DNA from: Gammaproteobacteria bacterium UBA2955
Lineage (GTDB): Bacteria; Pseudomonadota; Gammaproteobacteria; Pseudomonadales; Azotimanducaceae
Assembly: GCA_002348825.1 (NCBI GenBank)
Contig: DEBN01000171.1
Location: forward strand, 8,289 to 19,171
DNA: 10,883 nucleotides
Direction: 5' to 3'
Positions 1 through 7,413 of the stretch are shown piece by piece. The notes below the pieces were generated by a model. It ran no database searches. It was not told where the DNA came from and worked only from the letters and a program-made list of their open reading frames with translations. Position 1 is the first letter of the stretch. Each line of letters starts with the position of its first letter. Position numbers and translations under genes: made by a program.

Positions 1-120
1 GGCCTCTTGCGTATGCTCGGTGTCGACCCAGCCATCGCCGGCGGCGTCGTTGTCACAACGATAACTGACGTAGTGGGGTTCTTCGTATTCTTGGGCCTGG
101 CTAGCCTAGTGTATTTATAG
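1..120 (+). CDS. mgtE: MgtE-family Mg2+ transporter, C-terminal fragment
   Basis: This is the last 39 codons of a plus-strand gene that begins outside the window; it reads in frame 1 and ends at TAG 118-120. The peptide has the pattern of the final membrane helices of MgtE magnesium channels: DPAIAGG, then [10 protein letters not shown], then a hydrophobic end. In the family, the Asp of the TTxxDxxGxF motif lines the Mg2+ pore in the membrane; here it is codon 23 (bases 67-69). The N-terminal cytosolic and CBS domains are off-window and cannot be judged. The gene runs tail to tail into pmbA with one base between the stops. In many gammaproteobacteria mgtE lies beside pmbA, at the end of the rpoN-ptsN-rapZ cluster, so the context fits (inference). 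It is too short to separate MgtE from a close paralogue. Confidence 0.85.
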   Translation, partial: GLLRMLGVDPAIAGGVVVTTITDVVGFFVFLGLASLVYL

Positions 121-121
121 C

Positions 122-1456
122 CTAGGATTCACCCGCCACCGTCATAGGGGCCAGCAATAGACTAGGCGCTCTTACATTACTGCGTAAATCGAAGTCATCA
201 CCCATCCGCACTATATTCGTCAACATATCACGCAAATTACCTGCGATAGTGAACTCATCTACCGGATGCGCAATCTCACCGTCTTCCACCCAAAATCCCG
301 CAGCGCCGCGGGAATAGTCTCCGGTCACGCCGTTCACGCCTTGACCCATCAATTCACAGATATATAAGCCTGTTCCTAGTTCCCTAAGCAATTCATCGCG
401 GCTAACGGATGGGCCTAACAACGCTAAGTTATGAACCCCACCTGCGTTGGCCGTTGTCACCAACTCTAGCTTGCGCGCTGCATAAGACGACAATACATAG
501 CTACGTAAAATACCTGCATCGACGAAACGATTTGACCGCGTCGCGACCCCGTCACCATCGAAATAGGCGCCTCCTAAGCTACGCGGTAACAATGGCGATT
601 CCTGCAAAGACAGCCAAGTTGGCAAGACCTGCTGGCCTACACTACCAAGCAAAAAACTCGCCTTACGATACTGTGCTCCGCCGCTGATCGCGCCTAAAAG
701 ATGACCAATCAATCCGGCCGCCAATTGCGGGGCTAACATAATGGGGAAACTACCCGTCGGCGCCTTACTAGGAGCGAGTCGAGCTATAGTTCTTTCACCG
801 GCCTCGCGGCCGACGTGCGCAGCCGAATCTAGCTCATCTGCGCTGCGCGCCACCGTATACCAGTAGTCACGCTGCATACCGTTTCCGTCTTCACCAATGA
901 GCACACAACTTAAGCTATGCCGGGTACTGGCATAACTGCCAACAAAGCCATGGCTGTTACCGTACACACGAATCCCCTGCTGCGTGCTGACCTGAGCACC
1001 ATCGGAATTCGCAATTCTCGGATCCACGTCGAGTCCTACCGACTCGCATTCGGCGGCGAGCAGCTGCGCGTCGTCTGCGGACAACTCCCAAGGATGGTAC
1101 ATATCGAGATCAACAGCCTGCTGCGGCATCAGTTCCGCGTCGGCTAAACCACAATAGGGATCATCTTCGGTAAATCGAGCAATGTTCTTCGCCGCGATTA
1201 CTGTTTCCTGAATCGCCTGTGGACTGCTGTCCGTTGTACTGGCGGTGCCGCGCCGTTGACCAAACTGCAGCGTAATGCCAAACCCACGATCCTGATTGAA
1301 TTCCACGTTCTCCAGTTCGCCTTTCCGAACGCTAACACCAAGCCCCTCTTCCGCGCTGACAGACACCTCTGCCTGATCCGCACCTTGCTGACGTGCCTCT
1401 TTGAGAATATCGTGTACCAGCTGCTGCAATTCAGCCTGTTGATCTATGAATTCCAA
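122..1456 (-). CDS. pmbA: Metalloprotease subunit PmbA/TldE
   Basis: This 444-residue protein matches the usual length of TldE/PmbA (about 450). With TldD it forms a cytosolic metalloprotease known to mature microcin B17, to degrade the CcdA antitoxin and to process some modified peptides. Visible family traits are an N-terminal domain (about 1-100) with RKGELENVEFNQDRG at 44-58, a C-terminal domain with GQGVNGVTGDYSRGAAGFWV at 371-390, and the closing RAPSLLLAPMTVAG. As expected for this subunit, it has no HExxxH motif; the metal site is in TldD. The start is TTG (1456-1454), preceded by AAGGA, and no ATG lies in frame close by. The gene diverges from yjgA across 18 bases, so its promoter must lie inside yjgA. 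It ends one base from the mgtE stop. It is separated from tldD by yjgA, which is the usual arrangement in this clade. Confidence 0.95.
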   Translation of the reverse strand: MEFIDQQAELQQLVHDILKEARQQGADQAEVSVSAEEGLGVSVRKGELENVEFNQDRGFGITLQFGQRRGTASTTDSSPQAIQETVIAAKNIARFTEDDPYCGLADAELMPQQAVDLDMYHPWELSADDAQLLAAECESVGLDVDPRIANSDGAQVSTQQGIRVYGNSHGFVGSYASTRHSLSCVLIGEDGNGMQRDYWYTVARSADELDSAAHVGREAGERTIARLAPSKAPTGSFPIMLAPQLAAGLIGHLLGAISGGAQYRKASFLLGSVGQQVLPTWLSLQESPLLPRSLGGAYFDGDGVATRSNRFVDAGILRSYVLSSYAARKLELVTTANAGGVHNLALLGPSVSRDELLRELGTGLYICELMGQGVNGVTGDYSRGAAGFWVEDGEIAHPVDEFTIAGNLRDMLTNIVRMGDDFDLRSNVRAPSLLLAPMTVAGES

Positions 1457-1460
1457 TATT

Positions 1461-1465
1461 TCCTT
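1461..1465 (-). promoter_or_regulatory. Ribosome binding site for pmbA
   Basis: On the minus strand the bases just before the TTG codon read GGGAAGGAAATA. The AAGGA core is a good Shine-Dalgarno match four bases before the start. It supports translation from TTG at 1456, although no ATG is available there. Confidence 0.55.
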
Positions 1466-1474
1466 CCCAGAAGA

Positions 1475-1987
1475 ATGACTGAAGAACCATCTAAGAGTGC
1501 CCGCAAACGCGAAGCGCTGCGCTTACAGGACGTTGGTCGAGCACTAACCCAACTTAACGCCCAAGACTTGGAAACCTTCGAATTACCAAATTCTCTCAGC
1601 CTCGCCATCGAAGAGTACGGGCGTATTAACAGCCGCGAGGGTAGCCGCCGCCAACTGCAATACATCGGCCGCCTTATGCGCAAGCTCGACACCGACGCCA
1701 TCGAGTTACAACTGCAACACCTGCGCGGCGAATCCAATGCGGCTCGACACGCCTTACACATCGTCGAGCAATGGCGCGACCGCCTGCTGGAAGATCCGCA
1801 GAGCGTGACTCAACTGTTCCATGAATACCCTCATATCGAGCGTCAAAAGTTACGCCAGTTACTCAAACGCGTCAGCAGCATAGGTACGCTATCCAAGCAA
1901 GATTCCCAAGCGCCAGCCCAAAAGCAGGCTGCTCGAGCACTCTTTCGCTTTTTACGCGAGCAGATTCAGATGACCGCAACACCCTAG
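1475..1987 (+). CDS. yjgA: Ribosome biogenesis factor YjgA/DarP (DUF615)
   Basis: This encodes a 170-residue, highly charged, helical protein (E. coli YjgA is about 183). YjgA/DarP binds late 50S precursors and promotes maturation of the peptidyl-transferase region; it acts in the cytoplasm. Recognisable features are a basic N-terminus ([16 protein letters not shown], 6-21), the conserved [15 protein letters not shown] at 58-72, a second helical pair with [11 protein letters not shown], and [17 protein letters not shown] at 115-131. The frame is open further upstream to 1256, but that part is antisense to pmbA and unlike the family; the ATG at 1475 gives the family N-terminus. The Shine-Dalgarno match is weak (AGAAG two bases before ATG). 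It is the only complete plus-strand gene in the window. It diverges from pmbA by 18 bases and overlaps the tldD stop by 4 bases. Confidence 0.93.
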   Translation: MTEEPSKSARKREALRLQDVGRALTQLNAQDLETFELPNSLSLAIEEYGRINSREGSRRQLQYIGRLMRKLDTDAIELQLQHLRGESNAARHALHIVEQWRDRLLEDPQSVTQLFHEYPHIERQKLRQLLKRVSSIGTLSKQDSQAPAQKQAARALFRFLREQIQMTATP

Positions 1988-3426
1988 GCTTGGGTTCCGC
2001 CAACGACGATTTCATCGACCTTAAGCGTAGGTTGGCCAACACCGACGGGCACCGACTGTCCGTCTTTGCCGCATACGCCTACCCCCGCATCCAAACCCAA
2101 GTCATTACCCACCATGGAGACCTTGTTCATAACATCTGGGCCATTCCCGATGAGTGTCGCGCCTCTTATTGGCGCTGTGACTTTACCATCTTCAATGAGA
2201 TAGGCCTCTGTAGCCGAAAAAACGAACCGGCCGGAAGTAATATCCACAGAGCCACCACCGAAATTTACGGCGTAAACCCCACGATTCACCGAGCGAATAA
2301 TGTCTTCCGGCTGGTCTTGGCCGGGCAACATATATGTATTCGTCATACGCGGCATCGGAACATGAGCATAGGACTGACGCCGGCCATTGCCTGTAGCAGC
2401 AACGTTCATAAGTCGGGCGTTCAACTTGTCTTGCATATAGCCGCGCAATATGCCGTTTTCGATAAGCATGGTGTTTTGGGTGGGCGTGCCTTCATCATCA
2501 ACACTTAGCGACCCTCGACGTTCGGACAAAGTACCGTCATCCACCACTGAGCACAAACTCGACGCGACCTGTTCACCCACTCGACCAGAAAACGCAGAGC
2601 TGCCTTTGCGATTAAAATCGCCTTCCAGACCGTGTCCTACGGCTTCATGCAATAGCACTCCGGGCCATCCCGGCCCAAGCACTACCGGCATTGGACCGGC
2701 GGGCGCGTCAACGGCCTCTAAATTTACCAGCGCCATGCGCACCGCTTCGCGCGCCAGGCCATCGGCCCAATCACCAGCATACAAAGAAGCTAAATCTCGG
2801 CGTCCACCGCCACCAGAACTGCCGCGCTCGCGTCGGCCTTTGTCCTCGACAATGACCGACACATCGAGACGAACCAAGGGACGGATGTCAGCGCTGAATG
2901 TGCCGTCACTGGCCATAACCAGCATGCTGGAATGACTCCCAGCAATGCGCACGTTCACCTCCTTGACTCTTGAATCAGCTGCCCGCGCGATCTGATCCAC
3001 ATGCTGCAGCAGCGCAACTTTCTGTTCCTGAGACAAGCTGCTGATCGGGTCTTGAGTGCTGTACAACGCCTCCGCACTAACAACGCGCAGGCCTTGCGCC
3101 GGACCTCGCGCTCCTGCACCGGCGACAGTTTTCGCCGCGTCTGCGGCCTTGTTCAATCCATCCGCGCGAATATCTTCACAGTAGGCAAAGCCGGTTTTTT
3201 CGCCCGCTAACGCGCGCACCCCAATACCCGCGTCGACCGAAAACGCACCGTCCTTAACGATCCCATCTTCAAGGCCAAAAGATTCCGAACGAGCGCTCTG
3301 TATGAACACTTCGCCATAATCGACATTGCGCCCTAGCATTCGCTCCAGCGCGCTTTGCACATCTGCCGACACAAGCCCTTTTGCAGCCAACAGCTCCGCT
3401 TCGACTTGCTGTATCAGCTCACTCAT
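1984..3426 (-). CDS. tldD: Metalloprotease catalytic subunit TldD
   Basis: This 480-residue protein is the length of E. coli TldD (481). It is the zinc-bearing partner of PmbA/TldE in the cytosolic TldD/E protease. The metal motif HEAVGH is at 260-265, with His260, Glu261 and His265, followed by the family stretch [16 protein letters not shown]. The C-terminal region holds [16 protein letters not shown], whose Cys452 matches the conserved C-terminal cysteine of the family, and ends in DEIVVGGT. Other TldD hallmarks are [16 protein letters not shown] (310-325) and [19 protein letters not shown] (381-399). The start is ATG with only a weak upstream purine match (GCGGTAGCAG). It lies 44 bases downstream of yhdP and is probably the last gene of the minus-strand run. 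Its stop shares CTAG with the yjgA stop. Confidence 0.97.
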   Translation of the reverse strand: MSELIQQVEAELLAAKGLVSADVQSALERMLGRNVDYGEVFIQSARSESFGLEDGIVKDGAFSVDAGIGVRALAGEKTGFAYCEDIRADGLNKAADAAKTVAGAGARGPAQGLRVVSAEALYSTQDPISSLSQEQKVALLQHVDQIARAADSRVKEVNVRIAGSHSSMLVMASDGTFSADIRPLVRLDVSVIVEDKGRRERGSSGGGGRRDLASLYAGDWADGLAREAVRMALVNLEAVDAPAGPMPVVLGPGWPGVLLHEAVGHGLEGDFNRKGSSAFSGRVGEQVASSLCSVVDDGTLSERRGSLSVDDEGTPTQNTMLIENGILRGYMQDKLNARLMNVAATGNGRRQSYAHVPMPRMTNTYMLPGQDQPEDIIRSVNRGVYAVNFGGGSVDITSGRFVFSATEAYLIEDGKVTAPIRGATLIGNGPDVMNKVSMVGNDLGLDAGVGVCGKDGQSVPVGVGQPTLKVDEIVVGGTQA

Positions 3427-3470
3427 CTGCTACCGCTTGGCAATCTATTTTTTGCAACTTGCAACCATCC
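3427..3470. other. Longest intergenic gap, yhdP to tldD
   Basis: This 44-base spacer is the longest non-coding stretch in the window. It holds a perfect tandem heptamer, TTGCAAC twice (3452-3465), beside a run of six T on the plus strand. I see no hairpin good enough for an intrinsic terminator and no convincing promoter on the minus strand. In Pseudomonas and relatives a carbon-nitrogen hydrolase (nitrilase family) gene often sits at this junction; none is present here. Confidence 0.6.
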
Positions 3471-6400
3471 TCAGTCATTACTTTGCTCTTGCTCCACGAT
3501 TACGCGAGGTCGCGTTTCTGCCGGCGCCTCTGTCATCAATCCGGGGCCAATTGAGACATCACCTGTTTCGATTTCAGACACCGGGGTCTGTTCTGACGCC
3601 TCAGATAATGGCGCTAGGCTACCGGGTTGCGGTACCGCTTTCATACTTTTATCCCAAAGACTTACAAACTTCACTTGGGGGTCGGTAAGCGTACCGGTAA
3701 TAGCGTACTTGGCGCTGCTAAACTGCTGAATAGGTTTGCGCAGTATCTGCTCGCCCAACACTACGCCAAGTCCCGCCACCGGGTTTGCCAACGCCAGATA
3801 AGCCCCGTACCAAGGCAGAGAACTGCTGACCGGTAACGTCACAATCATTTCGTTATCGAGCATTTCAGAACGCAAATTTACCCGGCCACCAAGTTCGAAA
3901 GAGGAAGAGGGACTTTCAACAACCATACGTTCTGTGAACACCATTTCTTCCCGCCCCACTTGAACAGCAGCACTGAGTCGATCAAAGCTCATACCATCAT
4001 CCACGATGTCGGAAAAATCGAATTTGTTAATTCGACTGGCGATGGCAGACGGAGTGAACAAACTGATCAGTCGCAGTCCATTAGCCGATGTATCCGCATC
4101 CAAAAAGCGACCATTTTTGGCCTTGAACTTCATGCTGCCATGCAGGCCCAGCAACTCTATGTTCGGCGGCGAGCCGGGCCATTGGAGATCGACCTGCAGC
4201 GTTGCCTCGCCGGTTTCCATTGTCGGAGCAAAGTCCCACAGGGGCAACGTGCGCGCGAGGTCGTCTAACTCTACGCGTCCAGCAAATGCAGTACGGTCTT
4301 CAGCCAGATCCCAAAAAAATTCTGAACTACGTAACCGCACCCCACGCACATCCATATCGAGCGATGCAAAACGAACCCCATCCTGCTCGGGTTGAATCTC
4401 AAACTGCCAATTACCGTAATTGTCATCGCCAATAAGCAGCTGTTCGATAGACACCCAGGCCGCCGGCAGCGAGCGGCCTAACTCCACACTCATGGGATCA
4501 CGCTCGATCAATGCGACGGCGGAATCCGCAGCCGAGAATTCTGAATCGCTGGACGAATAGTCGGGTTTAGGGAGTCGAAGAAAATCTAAATCTACGCCTA
4601 GGCGCATGTCGTCTGATAGATCTACTCGCCCGACTAGATCGTCAGCGTCAACAGAAAAAATAAATTCGCCGACGCCTCGGCGACCGGCAAGCACGAGATC
4701 AGTAAACAACAACTCACCAACAACAAGCTCGTCAGCCCGCAGACTATCTATCTGCCAATCCACCGCAAACTGATTACTGCCTGCCGCTACTTCTGACCAA
4801 GCAGCCACGTCTATCCGCGCCAACTTACCGCCAATGCTCACACGGTCTTGGTCTGCCGGGATTACTGCAGGCGCGACGCCTAAACCCACCGAACCCCGCA
4901 GCACCCGATCATCCAGATGCACCCATCCCTGCGTGTTCTGATAACGCCAGCGCAAACTTTGATAGTTATCCAAAAACTGTAGATCGAAACGACTGGGCGA
5001 TCTTGCACTAGGCCGCTTGCCGAGCTCGGATGGCAAATTAACCGCCATACCTTGGAGATCGGTATCCACGGCCAAAGCAGAAACCCCACCCTGCATATGG
5101 ATTGAAAGATTTGCGTCAAATTCACTTGCGCCGGCCAGCACTCCGAGATCTGCAACGCCTGCCAGGGTGTAAACATCCTCAGGCGCAAAGCCCCCGCGTA
5201 CGGAGAAGTTGATTTGCTGATCATCATTCGTCACGACAATCGCGGTCTCTTGCTCAAACACACGCCCAACAAAATTGCCCGCTAACTGATGCGGCAAGGT
5301 GAATGCCCCGCGTCCGCCAAGATCATCTATTTCCAGACGATAGTCGGGCATCGACAGCGACATCTGCTCTAGAACAAAATCCATATCCACAGCCAACGCA
5401 CGCTCAGCATTTGCCGCCAACGGTATCGTCATCGCGCCCTGCAGACTGACACGGCCTTGCCCTAACCAGTCGTCTTTGACGAAACCAAAAGTCGATCTCA
5501 GGGGCGTATTCCGCACAAAATCCAGCAGCTGTGACGCTTCAGTTTCAGCGTCGAATTGAATGTCCGCAACACGCGCGCCAGCACCCAGATTCAGACGACT
5601 ATCGCGTAGCCGCGCACCCGCCATCTGAGCTGTAGCGACTCGCACCTCAGTGCGACTGCCGGCAACATGGATATCGCCGAAAACATCTCGCAGCTCAGGC
5701 CAGTTTGGTTCGTACAAGACTCTACCTCGTGCCAATTCACCTTGGATCTCAAAACGGCGCGCTAATTCGCCAGTTCGCTGCCGAACCTGTCCGTGGTACG
5801 CCCCATATATGCCGGAAAATCGGCCCGCCTTAGGTGCTTCGCGAAGCCAGTTCTGCAGCCCGTCAGACATCTTGAAGGAGATATAATCCTCCACAGCAGA
5901 GACCTCCGCCTCGTCCATCCCTATCTGGATGCTCAAACGCTGCGCGTAGGGGTTTTGGGGTCGCGTAACCGCGAACTGTCCAGCAATAGCGCTGCCGTGA
6001 CGCCTAGCCTTAATGTTCTGCCCACGCAATCCCAGATGCCCAGGCTGCAGGTGGAACTTGAGGAGGCCCTGAAGGTAGTCAAATTCCCATGCTCGAGCGA
6101 ATAAATTCGGGAACCACAGCACTATGTCATCAGAGTTCAATTGCATCGCAATATTAGGACCACCACCCCATAACCGACCTTGCGCATTCAATAGCCCGGG
6201 AGACCCTCTATAACCCTGAGCCGAAACATCGGACAGCGATGCAGAGTAGCCAGCGCCTTCTGCGTTAACGTAGCCGTACATACTGTGAACTTGGCCGGTT
6301 GGCCTTAAAGCCGACAACCATTCCGCAAACAACGGCCAGATCCTCGCACTCGGCTGCAACACCCGGCTTAAGGCGCCCAGATCTAGCCCCTGACTCCAAA

Positions 6401-7394
6401 CCACGAATTCCGGCCAAGTTTGGTCATCACTGGTGCTCATCTGCACATACAGCGGCTTGAGCTCTAAGGCCGTAACGCGTTCATTCCCAGACTGAACTCT
6501 GAAGACTCGGCTGATGCCATCAATGTCATCGCCTCTGGTCGCAAAATCCGCTTCAAATATCGCCTGCAAAGGCGGCACAGGGCCCATTAAATCCGCAGCA
6601 GAAATAGTGGCCTTGAGCCCAAGTCGCCCGTGGCCGGCGTCTGATCGCTGGCGCCAACGTGAACCCTCGCTGTCAATGACTATGCCGGCGCTACCGGCCA
6701 GCCCTGGGGGCAACACCAACCGCCCGGATACGCTGACATCACGGGCCAGCACTCGCTTGTCGGACCAGCCTACCCGCTCAACCCATGACAATCCCAACTC
6801 ACCGTTTTCTCGGTCCTCGGTGGCCAAAACGATATCAAGCAGGTGTTCATGACTAAAATTCTGCGCCCGCAGGTCGGCGCTAAAGCGCATCGCATCACCC
6901 GTGCTAGGGTGAAATATGAGCGCTATTGCCCCAAATAACCTGTCTCCATGCCAGATACTTTTGAGAACATCAAAAGGCAGCTCAATGCGTTGCTGATCGC
7001 GCAACTGCCAGCCGGAGGACTTTTGCTCGAAGTGCACCTCCGCCTGTTGCCAGTAAAGATGTCGCGGCACCCACGCACTGCGAATAAGGCTCTCGAGGGC
7101 GTCTAATTCCATGTCCACGCTTTTAAAGTGGCCAGCACCGAAGCTCACCTGCTGCACCCGGATTACCGGATTAAATCCGTTCCAGCGAGTCTGCACCCCT
7201 TGCAGACGGATTCGTTTCGACGCTAGCAAGCTATTCAGCTGCGGCGTAAACTCACTGGCAAAAAATAGCAACGTGCGGCCAACACCCTGCGCCAGCGCCG
7301 CAACGACGACGAGGCCACAAATAAAGACTAAGAGAGGTCCGAACACATAGTGCCGCAGTCTGGTCTGGAATGACGAAAGTGTTGCCACCGACAT
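3471..7394 (-). CDS. yhdP: YhdP-family AsmA-like envelope protein
   Basis: This 1307-residue protein is slightly longer than E. coli YhdP (1266). YhdP, with TamB and YdbH, is a large inner-membrane-anchored, periplasm-spanning protein implicated in moving phospholipids to the outer membrane. One N-terminal membrane anchor is visible (about 17-39, VFGPLLVFICGLVVVAALA), then a very long beta-rich periplasmic region. The C-terminal AsmA-like domain carries family signatures: LQWPGSPPNIELLGLHG (about 1070), KNGRFLD, ANGLRLISLF (about 1104), INKFDFSDI, and LPWYGAYLALANPVAGLG (about 1193). After YAITGTLTDPQVKFVSLWDK come about 58 Pro/Glu/Ser-rich residues that look disordered. The start is ATG with no clear Shine-Dalgarno; a 19-base gap follows the rng stop, suggesting coupled translation. 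The region is one intact reading frame, and the smaller ORFs opposite it have no recognisable content. Confidence 0.93.
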   Translation of the reverse strand: MSVATLSSFQTRLRHYVFGPLLVFICGLVVVAALAQGVGRTLLFFASEFTPQLNSLLASKRIRLQGVQTRWNGFNPVIRVQQVSFGAGHFKSVDMELDALESLIRSAWVPRHLYWQQAEVHFEQKSSGWQLRDQQRIELPFDVLKSIWHGDRLFGAIALIFHPSTGDAMRFSADLRAQNFSHEHLLDIVLATEDRENGELGLSWVERVGWSDKRVLARDVSVSGRLVLPPGLAGSAGIVIDSEGSRWRQRSDAGHGRLGLKATISAADLMGPVPPLQAIFEADFATRGDDIDGISRVFRVQSGNERVTALELKPLYVQMSTSDDQTWPEFVVWSQGLDLGALSRVLQPSARIWPLFAEWLSALRPTGQVHSMYGYVNAEGAGYSASLSDVSAQGYRGSPGLLNAQGRLWGGGPNIAMQLNSDDIVLWFPNLFARAWEFDYLQGLLKFHLQPGHLGLRGQNIKARRHGSAIAGQFAVTRPQNPYAQRLSIQIGMDEAEVSAVEDYISFKMSDGLQNWLREAPKAGRFSGIYGAYHGQVRQRTGELARRFEIQGELARGRVLYEPNWPELRDVFGDIHVAGSRTEVRVATAQMAGARLRDSRLNLGAGARVADIQFDAETEASQLLDFVRNTPLRSTFGFVKDDWLGQGRVSLQGAMTIPLAANAERALAVDMDFVLEQMSLSMPDYRLEIDDLGGRGAFTLPHQLAGNFVGRVFEQETAIVVTNDDQQINFSVRGGFAPEDVYTLAGVADLGVLAGASEFDANLSIHMQGGVSALAVDTDLQGMAVNLPSELGKRPSARSPSRFDLQFLDNYQSLRWRYQNTQGWVHLDDRVLRGSVGLGVAPAVIPADQDRVSIGGKLARIDVAAWSEVAAGSNQFAVDWQIDSLRADELVVGELLFTDLVLAGRRGVGEFIFSVDADDLVGRVDLSDDMRLGVDLDFLRLPKPDYSSSDSEFSAADSAVALIERDPMSVELGRSLPAAWVSIEQLLIGDDNYGNWQFEIQPEQDGVRFASLDMDVRGVRLRSSEFFWDLAEDRTAFAGRVELDDLARTLPLWDFAPTMETGEATLQVDLQWPGSPPNIELLGLHGSMKFKAKNGRFLDADTSANGLRLISLFTPSAIASRINKFDFSDIVDDGMSFDRLSAAVQVGREEMVFTERMVVESPSSSFELGGRVNLRSEMLDNEMIVTLPVSSSLPWYGAYLALANPVAGLGVVLGEQILRKPIQQFSSAKYAITGTLTDPQVKFVSLWDKSMKAVPQPGSLAPLSEASEQTPVSEIETGDVSIGPGLMTEAPAETRPRVIVEQEQSND

Positions 7395-7413
7395 AGCGGA
7401 GAGCTCGGCCTGA

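Noticed and set aside
99..126. Small inverted repeats GGCTA/TAGCC and CCTAG/CTAGG at the mgtE-pmbA junction
   Set aside because: The stems are only five base pairs with 12-14 base loops, they compete with each other, and no T-run follows on either strand. They are not convincing as a terminator.
1401..1430. Possible yjgA promoter: TTGAGA, 18-base spacer, TGCAAT
   Set aside because: The -35 matches five of six bases but the -10 only four of six, and it lies inside pmbA coding sequence. Matches this good arise by chance in a few hundred bases.
1256..1474. In-frame upstream extension of yjgA
   Set aside because: The extension is antisense to the pmbA N-terminus and does not resemble the YjgA family; the ATG at 1475 gives the expected N-terminus.
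2450..2935. 161-codon plus-strand open frame opposite tldD
   Set aside because: Its low-complexity Ser/Pro/Arg translation is typical of an antisense shadow, and tldD is intact and conserved across the same bases.
3452..3465. Tandem TTGCAAC heptamer as an operator or recombination site
   Set aside because: Two copies of seven bases in a 44-base spacer is weak evidence, and no matching copies or adjacent promoter elements were noticed elsewhere in the window.
4880..5227. 115-codon minus-strand frame within yhdP, in another phase
   Set aside because: It overlaps a continuous yhdP frame entirely, has no recognisable domain, and shows no sign that yhdP is frameshifted there.
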